A stretch of DNA of 64,000 nt from an uncultured Eubacteriales bacterium (GTDB taxonomy: Bacteria; Bacillota; Clostridia; Christensenellales; Borkfalkiaceae): contig CACXGN010000020.1 in assembly GCA_902767225.1 (NCBI GenBank), positions 124,001-188,000 of the forward strand, given 5' to 3'. Of this stretch, positions 7,486 to 15,283 are shown one piece after another. The stretch's first letter is position 1; the number at the start of each line of letters is the position of its first letter. The translations under genes were made by a program, and so were the position numbers. Under the pieces are notes generated by a model. The model was not told the origin of the DNA, did not search any database, and saw only the letters and a list, made by a program, of their open reading frames with translations.

Positions 7486-8526
7486 TTTTATTTTTTTTCT
7501 CTCTATTATAATGCTTGAAATAATAAAGAACAGAACGCCTATAATAACGGGGATATAATAACTTCCGAACCGCCAAACCACTAAAACCGCACCTATCGTG
7601 CTTTCGGGGACCACCTTTGCAAACACAAGAGAAAAAACGACTTCGCTGCTGCCGCTTCCACCGGGGATGGGGATAACGTTTGTGATATACGTCGTGCAAA
7701 TAGTCAATAGGTAAAAGATAAAAAACGTTTTAAAGTCAAGCGCGCTGTTTGTAACGCAAACGTAAGAAACGTAAATAAGCGAAGAAGTTATAAACATATT
7801 CAGAATATATATAAACGTTGGCAAAAGATAACGCCAAAATTCTTTTAACATTATCAATACCTGTTCTTTATAAACCGAATATTTTACCGCTTGCGTTTCA
7901 CAAAATTTTGCGCACTCAATAGGCTTTCTTTTGCCGTATTTAATTTTTGCCACAAGTGATATCATGAACGTTTGGAAGGGCTTTATAAACGCCAACATAA
8001 GGCATAAAGTTAAGGTAAGTGCGTGAAAACCCAGCCCTATCAAAACGATCGCGAAAAGCCCTACCGTCGTTCCCTGAACTGTAACGGTATAGCCCAAAAT
8101 CCCTGAAACTAACGAAAGTATCGCATAATTTATAACGCTCGAAAAAGACGCTAAGATCTGGCACTTTGTAAGCGCGGAAAGACTTTGGAAAAAGCCGTAA
8201 TTCTTTTTAGCGTAATAGTAAAGCCTTAATGGGTAGTGCGCGCTTTTAAAAGGCGAAACGTCCGATCCCAAGTTCCCGTAAAGCCGTTCGGAAAAAGACC
8301 GAAACAGCGTCCATCCCGAAAGAGAATTTTTAACGGTGAGATAATTTACCAAAGATTCTCCGAAAAGAGAAAGGTATTTAAAGGCAAAAACCGCAAAAAT
8401 CGAAACAAAAGAAAGATATTTGACCGTTTCCGCATTGATCACGTTTTTGGTAACTAGAAAATAAACGGAAAGCCCCGTAACTACCAAAATTATTGAAAGA
8501 TTTATGATCAAACTTTTTTTGCTCAT
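7465..8526 (-). CDS. YbhN/UPF0104 family multi-pass membrane protein (lysylphosphatidylglycerol synthase TM-like)
   Basis: About 353 residues with roughly eight hydrophobic spans, the first at residues 5-25. The family motif P-x-P-G-G-x-G-x-x-E appears as PIPGGSGSSE near residue 283. The family includes the membrane (flippase) half of MprF, but this protein has no aminoacyl-transferase domain, so lipid transport is only a family-level suggestion. ATG at 8526 is preferred over a TTG nine codons upstream. A consensus promoter (TTGATT, 17 bases, TATAAT) ends six bases before this ATG and no Shine-Dalgarno is visible, implying a leaderless mRNA. Confidence 0.82.
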   Translation of the reverse strand: MSKKSLIINLSIILVVTGLSVYFLVTKNVINAETVKYLSFVSIFAVFAFKYLSLFGESLVNYLTVKNSLSGWTLFRSFSERLYGNLGSDVSPFKSAHYPLRLYYYAKKNYGFFQSLSALTKCQILASFSSVINYAILSLVSGILGYTVTVQGTTVGLFAIVLIGLGFHALTLTLCLMLAFIKPFQTFMISLVAKIKYGKRKPIECAKFCETQAVKYSVYKEQVLIMLKEFWRYLLPTFIYILNMFITSSLIYVSYVCVTNSALDFKTFFIFYLLTICTTYITNVIPIPGGSGSSEVVFSLVFAKVVPESTIGAVLVVWRFGSYYIPVIIGVLFFIISSIIIERKKIKKVKAEG

Positions 8527-8532
8527 AAAAAA

Positions 8533-8561
8533 ATTATATCCGAATAAAGACAAAAAATCAA
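8533..8561 (-). promoter_or_regulatory. Promoter of the UPF0104 gene, positioned for a leaderless transcript
   Basis: Minus strand: TTGATT (8556-8561), a 17-base spacer, TATAAT (8533-8538), then six Ts and ATG at 8526. The expected transcription start coincides with the A of the start codon. Confidence 0.65.
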
Positions 8562-8632
8562 CGCAAAAGAAAAATAAAAATAAATACGATAAAATAAAGT
8601 TAAGAAAAAGTAAGCAAAAAATTGAATTATAC

Positions 8633-8661
8633 TTTACAATTTCAAGTTAAAATGATAATAT
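8633..8661 (+). promoter_or_regulatory. Promoter of tRNA-Gly
   Basis: TTTACA (8633-8638), 17-base spacer, TAATAT (8656-8661), about 19 bases before the mature tRNA end. An overlapping TATAAT lies three bases further on. Confidence 0.6.
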
Positions 8662-8679
8662 AATAAATAGTGAAATAAT

Positions 8680-8753
8680 GCAGATGTAGTTTAGCGGCAA
8701 AACAGCGGCTTCCCAAGCCGCGGTTGTGGGTTCGACTCCCATCATCTGCTCCA
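8680..8753 (+). tRNA. tRNA-Gly(CCC)
   Basis: 74 bases with encoded CCA. The acceptor GCAGATG (8680-8686) pairs with CATCTGC (8743-8749). Anticodon stem GCGGC/GCCGC holds loop TTCCCAA, anticodon CCC. The T-loop GTTCGACTC is present and the discriminator base is U, as usual for bacterial tRNA-Gly. There is no terminator before the next gene 24 bases downstream. Confidence 0.96.
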
Positions 8754-8777
8754 CTAAAACAAAGGAGAATAAAACTT

Positions 8778-9827
8778 ATGGCACTTTTCCTAAAAGTAAT
8801 CGAATGGGCGGACGATTCCAAAAAGACTTTGGTCTATAAATATCCGCTTAAAGACGGTGGAAGGGAAGTATTCAAAAAGAGTAAACTCGTAGTCAGAGAG
8901 TCTCAGGAAGCGATCTTCGTCCATAAAGGTCAGATTGCCGACGTTTTTACTCCCGGCACGTATAATCTCGATACCGAACTTTTTCCGATACTTTCAAAAC
9001 TTGCCGGTTGGAAATACGGTTTTAAATCTCCTATAACGGTAGATATATACTTTGTTAACACCAAGCAGTTCACCGATTGCAAATGGGGAACTGCAAACCC
9101 GATCTTAATGCGCGATCCCGAATTCGGCGTGATAAGGGTAAAAGGCTACGGTTCTTATGCGTTTAAGGTAGACGATTCCGGCACGTTCTTAAAAGAACTT
9201 TTCGGAACGAATTCGTCTTTCATTACTTCGGATATAACCGACTGGCTTAAAACCATGCTTATCTCCGCCCTAACGGACGCGATAGGCGAAAGCAAAGTTT
9301 CGGCGCTCGATCTTGCGGGCAACACTACCGAATTTAATCAGATAATATCCGCGAATATTCAGCATAAATTCAAAGAATACGGCTTAAAACTAACGAACTT
9401 ATTTATCGAGAACATGAGCGTTCCGCAAGAAGTCGAAAAGGCTATCGACGAACGCAGTAAACTCGGTATTTTGGGCGACAAGACGGACGTTATGATGAAG
9501 ATTTCGGCTGCCGAGGCTATGAAAGAAGCGGCTAAAAACCCGGGAGCAGGCGGCTCGTTTATGGGCGCTGGCGTTGGAATAGGCGCGGGGCTCGGCATAG
9601 GTCAGCAAATGGCGGAAGCCTTCCGCGGAGCGACGAGCGAAAAAGCGCCTGCGGAAAAACCGAAAGCGGGTGCAAAATGCCCGAATTGTGGGGCAGACGT
9701 GCCTGCCAGCAGCAAATTCTGTCCGGAGTGCGGAAACAAAATGCCCGTAGCGAAATTCTGCGCAAACTGCGGCGCAAAACTTTCTGACGGGGCGAAATTC
9801 TGCCCGGAGTGCGGATCTAAAATTTAA
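8778..9827 (+). CDS. SPFH-domain protein with C-terminal zinc ribbons (YdjI/virion-core-like)
   Basis: About 349 residues. Residues 20-240 resemble the SPFH/band-7 domain of the YdjI type (SQEAIFVHKGQIADVFTPGT early, GYGSYAFKV and FGTNSSFITSDITDWLKTML mid-way, LFIENMSVPQEVEKAIDERS late). A Gly/Ala-rich linker follows (GAGVGIGAGLGIGQQM), then two CxxC..CxxC zinc ribbons from about residue 297 (CPNCGADVP..CPECGNK and CANCGAK..CPECGSK). SPFH proteins form membrane-associated oligomeric scaffolds; a zinc-ribbon tail is frequent in Clostridia. The Shine-Dalgarno AAAGGAG at 8762-8768 selects ATG 8778. It may be co-transcribed with tRNA-Gly. Confidence 0.85.
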   Translation: MALFLKVIEWADDSKKTLVYKYPLKDGGREVFKKSKLVVRESQEAIFVHKGQIADVFTPGTYNLDTELFPILSKLAGWKYGFKSPITVDIYFVNTKQFTDCKWGTANPILMRDPEFGVIRVKGYGSYAFKVDDSGTFLKELFGTNSSFITSDITDWLKTMLISALTDAIGESKVSALDLAGNTTEFNQIISANIQHKFKEYGLKLTNLFIENMSVPQEVEKAIDERSKLGILGDKTDVMMKISAAEAMKEAAKNPGAGGSFMGAGVGIGAGLGIGQQMAEAFRGATSEKAPAEKPKAGAKCPNCGADVPASSKFCPECGNKMPVAKFCANCGAKLSDGAKFCPECGSKI

Positions 9828-9881
9828 CCGAAGACAAATTCTGTCGACGGATTGACTTTATTAAAAAATAAATATATAACC

Positions 9882-9910
9882 AAAACGGTAAAGTGAATTT
9901 ACCGTTTTAT
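9882..9910 (+). terminator. Terminator between the SPFH gene and DUF1858 gene
   Basis: AAAACGGTAAA (9882-9892) pairs with TTTACCGTTTT (9898-9908) across a short loop, followed by ATT. The next ribosome binding site begins only seven bases later, so readthrough is possible. Confidence 0.7.
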
Positions 9911-9929
9911 TATGAAAAGGAGAAATACT

Positions 9930-10127
9930 ATGGCTAATAAAATTAACGAAAACACCACTATTTTCGAAGCGTTGCAATTAAATGAAAACGCGGGTGAAAT
10001 TTTGATGGCACACGGAATGCACTGTCTCGGCTGTGCGCTTGCTCACGGCGAAACCATAGCGGAAGCAACCGGCGCTCACGGTGAAGACCTTGAAACCATT
10101 TTAGCCGAACTTAACGCAAATATCTAA
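9930..10127 (+). CDS. DUF1858 domain protein (ScdA_N-like redox disulfide domain)
   Basis: About 65 residues. The conserved pattern is an N-terminal TTIFEAL helix, GEILMAHGMHCLGCALAHGE containing the H-C-x-x-C motif, and a helical tail. This matches the hydrid-cluster-associated redox disulfide / DUF1858 family, also found at the N-terminus of ScdA/YtfE proteins, which handle iron-sulfur damage. The exact partner is unknown. The Shine-Dalgarno AAAAGGAG at 9915-9922 favours ATG 9930 over the upstream ATG at 9912, which is in the same frame. Confidence 0.85.
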   Translation: MANKINENTTIFEALQLNENAGEILMAHGMHCLGCALAHGETIAEATGAHGEDLETILAELNANI

Positions 10128-10131
10128 TAAG

Positions 10132-11211
10132 ATGCCAAAAACAAAAGATACCGAAAAAGTCGGCACGTCAATAAAAAAATGCCCAGGTTGCGGCGCTAAT
10201 ATGCGCTTTAACGCGGATATTCAAATGCTTTTTTGCGATCATTGCCAAACGAAAATTCCCGTCGGGGAAACGAAAGGGGCAAATGAGTTGGATCTTGCCG
10301 ATAATATATCCAAAGACGCCTTTTGGGAACAAAGCGACGCCGTGGTTTTCCATTGTGATAACTGCGGTGCGAAAGTCGTTTTATCCGAAGGGGAAACGGC
10401 GAAAGTATGTCCGTTTTGCGGAACTTCGCACGTTCAGAAAACCGCCGAACTTGCGGGGCTTAAACCTAACGGGGTTTTGCCGTTTTTGTTCGGGGAAGAA
10501 AAGGCGATCGAATACGGTAAAAAGTGGGCAAAAAAGCGACTTTTCGCACCGAGAAAGTTTAAGCGAAATCTTTCTGCGGATAACGTTAAGGGCGTTTATA
10601 CGCCGTGTTTTACTTTCGATAGTTACACAACGTCTACCTACGTAGGAAGAGTCGGCTATACAAGAACCAGAACGGTAGGGTCAGGAAACAACAGAAGAAC
10701 GGAAACTTATACCGAGTGGGAAAATATCAGCGGTACGCATTACGAGAATTTCGACGATCTATTAATAACCGCGGGAAGTAAGTTTGATCAAAAAAAGTTG
10801 GATAAAATTTCGCCATACGAGACCAACGCCAGCAGAGAATATAAAGAGGCGTTCTTGCTTGGATTTATGGCGTATAGATACGATAAAGAACTTTCCGACT
10901 GTTGGGACGAGGCCAAAACCCGTATGGACAAAATTATCCGTAAGCAGATAATAAATTCGTATCATTGCGATACGGTAGACTATTTAAACGTTTCCACCTC
11001 GCACGAAAAAGTTACTTTTAAATACGTTATGTTGCCCGTATATATAGGTAACTTTACGTTTAAGCAAAAACTGTATAACTTTTTCATTAACGGAACAAAC
11101 GGCAAGGTAAAGGGCAAAGCGCCCGTATCGTTTTGGCGGGTATTTTTCACGGTGCTTTTGGGAATTGCCGTTGTTGTCGGTGGTGTTCTTGCGTATTTTT
11201 TGACTAAGTAA
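10132..11211 (+). CDS. Zinc-ribbon protein with a C-terminal membrane anchor
   Basis: 359 residues. Two zinc ribbons occupy the N-terminus: CPGC..CDHC (residues 17-37) and CDNC..CPFC (about residues 80-100). A central domain follows, with a basic aromatic patch YVGRVGYTRTRTVGSGNNRR near residue 170 and a KVTFKYVMLPVYIGNF segment near 300. The protein ends in one hydrophobic span (VFFTVLLGIAVVVGGVLAYFL). Related clostridial proteins are often labelled TFIIB-type zinc ribbon or primosomal-protein-N'-like; no function is established. The start lies four bases after the DUF1858 stop, so the pair is an operon. The upstream SPFH protein also ends in zinc ribbons. Confidence 0.7.
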   Translation: MPKTKDTEKVGTSIKKCPGCGANMRFNADIQMLFCDHCQTKIPVGETKGANELDLADNISKDAFWEQSDAVVFHCDNCGAKVVLSEGETAKVCPFCGTSHVQKTAELAGLKPNGVLPFLFGEEKAIEYGKKWAKKRLFAPRKFKRNLSADNVKGVYTPCFTFDSYTTSTYVGRVGYTRTRTVGSGNNRRTETYTEWENISGTHYENFDDLLITAGSKFDQKKLDKISPYETNASREYKEAFLLGFMAYRYDKELSDCWDEAKTRMDKIIRKQIINSYHCDTVDYLNVSTSHEKVTFKYVMLPVYIGNFTFKQKLYNFFINGTNGKVKGKAPVSFWRVFFTVLLGIAVVVGGVLAYFLTK

Positions 11212-11232
11212 CGTTAAAATTTTGTAATAACG

Positions 11233-11261
11233 TTGACAAAAAGAGCGAAATATTATATTAT
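11233..11261 (+). promoter_or_regulatory. Promoter of the SCIFF operon
   Basis: TTGACA (11233-11238), exactly 17 bases, TATTAT (11256-11261). It is followed by GGAGAATATT just before the SCIFF ATG at 11291. Confidence 0.8.
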
Positions 11262-11290
11262 AAATTTGTAAAACGATATAGGAGAATATT

Positions 11291-11455
11291 ATGAATAGAA
11301 TTAAATTAGTGGCTAAACCCTGCGAAAGAAAAGAAACCGGCTGCGGCGAATGCAGAAGCACTTGCCAGTCCGCTTGCAAAACTTCCTGCACCGTAGGAAA
11401 TCAGAATTGCGAAAAACTTGAAAAAGAAGCAAAAATAAATAACGCAAATAAATAA
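11291..11455 (+). CDS. scfA: SCIFF family ranthipeptide precursor
   Basis: A 54-codon gene. The core CGECRSTCQSACKTSCTVGN followed by QNC is the six-cysteine-in-forty-five signature of SCIFF peptides (Cys 18, 21, 25, 29, 33, 40); an extra Cys lies at residue 11. SCIFF peptides are near-universal in Clostridia and are modified by an adjacent radical-SAM enzyme that forms a thioether between a Cys and a Thr (ranthipeptide class). Their biological role is still debated; quorum or metabolic signalling has been proposed. GGAG precedes the ATG by six bases. The maturase follows after an intrinsic terminator. Confidence 0.93.
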   Translation: MNRIKLVAKPCERKETGCGECRSTCQSACKTSCTVGNQNCEKLEKEAKINNANK

Positions 11456-11473
11456 ATTAAAAAACGGTAAAGA

Positions 11474-11508
11474 CAAGGAACGGTAATTTTCCGTTCCTTG
11501 CTTTTGTA
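11474..11508 (+). terminator. Terminator/attenuator between SCIFF and its maturase
   Basis: CAAGGAACGG (11474-11483) pairs perfectly with CCGTTCCTTG (11491-11500), followed by CTTTTGTATTT. It lies only 15 bases before the maturase ATG, so it probably sets a high precursor-to-enzyme ratio by partial readthrough. Confidence 0.75.
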
Positions 11509-11515
11509 TTTGGAA

Positions 11516-12850
11516 ATGGTTAGAGTATTTGAATTTGACGGAAGAAATTATCTTTTCGATTCGGAAAGCGGCGCTTTGCACGTTTGCGACGCTTTGACCG
11601 GCGAAGTGATAAAAAAGATGAACGGCGAACCATACGACTTAACGGGCGCCGACGATAAAGTTGTTGAAGAAATTGAAAAAGAGATCGCGGAACTTAAAAA
11701 AACGGGCGTGCTTTTTAGTGAAAATAAAAAAGAGATCCCCATAAAAAGCGATCTTGTTAAGGCGCTTTGCCTTCACATTTGCCACGACTGTAATCTTTCC
11801 TGTAAATATTGCTTTGCGGGAAAGGGCAAATATAAGGGAAAGGCGGAATATATGTCGTTTGACGTTGCCCGCCGCGCTGTTGATTTTCTGATCAAAAACA
11901 GCGGAAACAGAAAAATTCTCGAAATGGACTTTTTCGGCGGCGAACCGCTGATGAATTTAGACGTGGTCAAAAAGACCGTCGAATACGCCAAAGAAGAAGG
12001 CAAAAAGGCGGGTAAGACTTTTCTTTTCACACTTACTACCAACGGCGTTTTGTTAGACGACGAAACTGCGGACTGGCTTAACCGTGAAATGGAAAACGTG
12101 GTTTTATCCGTAGACGGAAGAAAAGAAGTGCATGACGGCGTCAGAAAAACCGTAAACGGGAAAGGCAGTTACGAAGTTATAATAAACAACATTAAAAATT
12201 TCGTTAAGAAGCGCGGGGATAAGCATTATTACGTGAGAGGCACTTTCACTAATAAAAATCTCGACTTTTCAAACGACGTGCTTGCCCTTGCGGATAACGG
12301 GCTCGATCAGATCTCGTTAGAGCCGGTAGTTTTAAAAGAAGACGACGAACTTTATATCGGCAAAGACAAACTTCCAAAGATCCGCGAAGAATACAGAAAA
12401 CTTTGCAGAGAGTATTTATCCCGTATGGAAAAGGGAGAAAAACTGTTTAACTTCTTCCACTTTAACATAGACCTAGAAGGTGGGGTTTGCCTTAAAAAAA
12501 GGATCTCCGCATGCGGAGCGGGTAACGAATACTTTTCCGTAACCCCGCAGGGCGATATTTTCCCGTGCCACCAGTTCGCGTCCGACCCCGAATATAAGAT
12601 GGGCAACGTGTTCGACGGAAAACTTGACGAAAATATCCGCGCGATATTCAGAAACGCAAATCTTTATACCAAAGAAAAGTGTAAAGACTGCTTTGCGAAA
12701 TATCATTGCAGCGGCGGTTGCGCGGCAAATAATATCCATTTTAACGGCGATATAAATAAACCTTACGAAATTACTTGCGAAATGATGAAAGCAAGAATGG
12801 AGTGCGCGCTTCATATTTACGCCGAAAAGAAGGAAAAGGGGATAAAATAA
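11516..12850 (+). CDS. scfB: SCIFF radical SAM maturase (thioether-forming, SPASM)
   Basis: About 444 residues. The N-terminus is a RiPP-recognition-like region (MVRVFEFDGRNYLFDSESG). The radical-SAM cluster motif CNLSCKYC is near residue 94. DFFGGEPL near residue 145 is the SAM-binding GGE motif. The C-terminal SPASM region has CGAGNEYFSVTPQGDIFPCH and CKDCFAKYHCSGGC for two auxiliary iron-sulfur clusters. This matches the CteB-type SCIFF maturase, which links Cys sulfur to a residue carbon in the precursor. ATG 11516 is preferred over a TTG six codons upstream; the ribosome binding site is weak. The adjacent precursor confirms the assignment. Confidence 0.94.
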   Translation: MVRVFEFDGRNYLFDSESGALHVCDALTGEVIKKMNGEPYDLTGADDKVVEEIEKEIAELKKTGVLFSENKKEIPIKSDLVKALCLHICHDCNLSCKYCFAGKGKYKGKAEYMSFDVARRAVDFLIKNSGNRKILEMDFFGGEPLMNLDVVKKTVEYAKEEGKKAGKTFLFTLTTNGVLLDDETADWLNREMENVVLSVDGRKEVHDGVRKTVNGKGSYEVIINNIKNFVKKRGDKHYYVRGTFTNKNLDFSNDVLALADNGLDQISLEPVVLKEDDELYIGKDKLPKIREEYRKLCREYLSRMEKGEKLFNFFHFNIDLEGGVCLKKRISACGAGNEYFSVTPQGDIFPCHQFASDPEYKMGNVFDGKLDENIRAIFRNANLYTKEKCKDCFAKYHCSGGCAANNIHFNGDINKPYEITCEMMKARMECALHIYAEKKEKGIK

Positions 12851-12965
12851 CCCTATTCTTTTTAAAAAATTGCAAAAAGTTTTATTTTTGCGTTGACCGA
12901 ACCGCGCTTTATAGTATATAATTTATGAGTATATTATTATTCACCGAATTTATCCGGAGGCAAAA

Positions 12966-14276
12966 ATGAGTAAAAACAAAGCGATAACGCTTTTCTCGAT
13001 AATCTGCGTAGTTCTTGCGGCTTTGCTCGCGATGACTTTCGCACGTTTTTCGATAGGGACAAGTAAATATAACTCCGTTATCGGGGCGATCAATTTTGAT
13101 TACGACCTCGCCGGCGGCTCTGCGTATCTTCTCGAATTTCAAGACGATAACGTTGAAAGCGTAAACGACGATAACGTAAACGAAATGCTTAACGTTATGA
13201 GCAACCGTATGAAAGAACTCGGCTATAAGAACTATTCTTTAACAGCTCTTAAAAATACCGAAACAGGTATAATGGATTACGACGTTTTGCTCCAAGCGAA
13301 AGATAACGGTTCGCTCTCTTCCGATCTTAACGTGGTTATTGCATACGGCAAAATCGAATTTTACGGTAAAGACGGCGACAATGCCGAAACCCAACTGTTA
13401 AAGGATATAAACGCCGTTAAAGATTGTAGATTCGCCGGAAGATACACTACCGCGGAAGGTAAACTCGCTTATCAAGTCAGCTTGACCTTTACCGACGAAG
13501 CGGCAGCGGAACTTGTTAAAGCGATCGGCACTTCCACAAATTATAACCTTTCTATAAAACTCGGCGATACTAACATAATGAGCGGCACGGTAGATGCGGA
13601 TACGATTCGCGCTAAAACCTTATCTCTTTCCGCAGGATCGGAAAATTCCGCAAAACAACTTGCGTTAGAGATCCGCACCGGCGGGCTTGCCTATAAATAT
13701 TCCGTAAGCGAGGATTCGCCGTATAGCGTATCTGCGCTTTTAGGTAAAGACGCGCTTTTGATAGCGGTAATAGTTCTCGGCGCGGTTATCGTTGCTATGT
13801 GCGTGGCTCTTTGCGTTTTATTTAAAGGATACGGCATTGTAGGTTGCTTATCTCTTTTAACCTTTGTGGTATTAGAACTCGGCATGATGATCGCCGTTCC
13901 GGGAATAACCGTTTCGGCAAGCGGACTTATCGGTATGCTCGGCGCAACCGTCTTGATGGGCGACGGACTTATAATCGCGATCAAGAGAATAAGCGAAGAA
14001 TACGGTAGCGGAAAGACTGTTAAAGCGGCTGTTAAAACAGGTTATAAACGCGCTTTCTTCCCGACGCTCGGCATTTCGCTGTTCTCCGGCATAGCGGGGC
14101 TTATCCTGTTCTTCTTGACGGGCGGAGCGGTCAACTCGTTCGCTATCACTTTGGGAATCGGTGCTGTTTGTGCTTTCCTTTGCAACGCGCTTGTATCGAG
14201 AGCGCTTACGAGCCTACTAATCCCCATGACGGGAAAACCCGAAGAATTCTTCAATCTTAAAAGGGCGGATGAATAA
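12966..14276 (+). CDS. secD: Protein translocase subunit SecD
   Basis: 436 residues. The N-terminal transmembrane span (residues 6-28) is followed by the first extracytoplasmic domain, starting INFDYDLAGGSAYLLEF, equivalent to the D-L-x-G-G signature. The C-terminal half has about five membrane spans of the RND type (LLGKDALLIAVIVLGAVIV onward). SecD and SecF use proton motive force to help release proteins moved by SecYEG-SecA. The protein is shorter than E. coli SecD, as usual in Firmicutes. GGAGG lies five bases before ATG. A promoter TTGACC, 18 bases, TATAAT lies upstream at about 12892-12921. secF follows after two bases. Confidence 0.92.
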   Translation: MSKNKAITLFSIICVVLAALLAMTFARFSIGTSKYNSVIGAINFDYDLAGGSAYLLEFQDDNVESVNDDNVNEMLNVMSNRMKELGYKNYSLTALKNTETGIMDYDVLLQAKDNGSLSSDLNVVIAYGKIEFYGKDGDNAETQLLKDINAVKDCRFAGRYTTAEGKLAYQVSLTFTDEAAAELVKAIGTSTNYNLSIKLGDTNIMSGTVDADTIRAKTLSLSAGSENSAKQLALEIRTGGLAYKYSVSEDSPYSVSALLGKDALLIAVIVLGAVIVAMCVALCVLFKGYGIVGCLSLLTFVVLELGMMIAVPGITVSASGLIGMLGATVLMGDGLIIAIKRISEEYGSGKTVKAAVKTGYKRAFFPTLGISLFSGIAGLILFFLTGGAVNSFAITLGIGAVCAFLCNALVSRALTSLLIPMTGKPEEFFNLKRADE

Positions 14277-14278
14277 TT

Positions 14279-15229
14279 ATGAAAAATATGAGTAAAAGTT
14301 TGAAAATATTTACGGTGATCGCCCTTTCGGCGATCGTTGTCGGGATGGTGTTTTTGGGAATCTTCGGATTTAACAAAACTTTGGATTACGATAACGGATA
14401 CGAACTTAAAATCGAGATAGAAGGTAACTACGGCGAGACCGCCGAATCTACCGCGGGAAAAATGAAGACCGCCGCCGAAAAATATTTTAACGAAAAGGGC
14501 GTAAATTATAAAAACTATTCGGTTGAAACGTTAGAGAACGGCAACGTTTTGCTTATTAAACTCGATCAACAATCTTCCGAAAAGATAGTTATTGCGGACT
14601 TGACGGCAAAAATCGACGACGCGATCTTTGAAAGCGGACTGACTTCTTCCGCATCGCTTTATAAAAAACAGATATTCACGTCTTCCGAACTCGGCTGGGT
14701 TATTTTAGGGCTCGGTATAACGGCTGTTATAATGTTTATTTACGTATTCTTTACGGAAAAACTTGCGGGTGCGCTTTCCGTTATAATCACGTCGCTCATA
14801 TCCGTTCTTTTATTCCTTTCGCTTATGGCGATAACAAGGATCCCCGCAACTCCGTTCGTTTATACGGTTATGGCGTTTACTTGCCTTTTAGGTGCGTCGC
14901 TCTCGCTCGTTTTAGTGAATAGATTAAGCGAACTTAAAAAGAACGTGGGCAACGACAAAAAGACCGGCGCCGAACTTGGCGACGTAGCGCTTAAAAGCAG
15001 CGCGGTAAGGCTTGCTTTCGTAAGCGGAGCGATATTGCTCGCCGGATTGCTTTTTGCGATAATCGGTCCTGCATATTTAAGATTTTTGGGGCTTCAAATT
15101 ATCGTCTCCGTTATATCATCTCTTTTCGCGACCGTCTCCTTCTCTGCGTTTTTATGGCGAGTTTTCAAAAACGATAAAAAGTCTAAAAACCTTCCCGAAA
15201 AGGAAGATGCGGTTGGAACCTTAAAATAA
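14279..15229 (+). CDS. secF: Protein translocase subunit SecF
   Basis: 316 residues. The N-terminal membrane span at about residues 9-30 ends in FNKTLDYDNGYELKIEIEG, matching the SecF periplasmic start. Five further spans form the C-terminal RND half (ELGWVILGLGITAVIMFIYVF onward). The usual SecF partner motif is weakly conserved, but position, length and topology fit. It starts two bases after the secD stop. A GC-rich terminator follows at 15249-15272. Confidence 0.88.
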   Translation: MKNMSKSLKIFTVIALSAIVVGMVFLGIFGFNKTLDYDNGYELKIEIEGNYGETAESTAGKMKTAAEKYFNEKGVNYKNYSVETLENGNVLLIKLDQQSSEKIVIADLTAKIDDAIFESGLTSSASLYKKQIFTSSELGWVILGLGITAVIMFIYVFFTEKLAGALSVIITSLISVLLFLSLMAITRIPATPFVYTVMAFTCLLGASLSLVLVNRLSELKKNVGNDKKTGAELGDVALKSSAVRLAFVSGAILLAGLLFAIIGPAYLRFLGLQIIVSVISSLFATVSFSAFLWRVFKNDKKSKNLPEKEDAVGTLK

Positions 15230-15248
15230 TCAAAACAAATAATCGAAG

Positions 15249-15272
15249 GCGGGGTAACCCCGCTTTCTTTTT
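15249..15272 (+). terminator. Terminator after secDF
   Basis: GCGGGG (15249-15254), loop TAA, CCCCGC (15258-15263), then a T-rich tail. Confidence 0.85.
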
Positions 15273-15283
15273 AGAATAGTAAA

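Noticed and set aside
10283..10645. 120-codon frame overlapping the zinc-ribbon membrane protein in another frame
   Set aside because: No start signal; the main frame has clear CxxC motifs and a membrane span.
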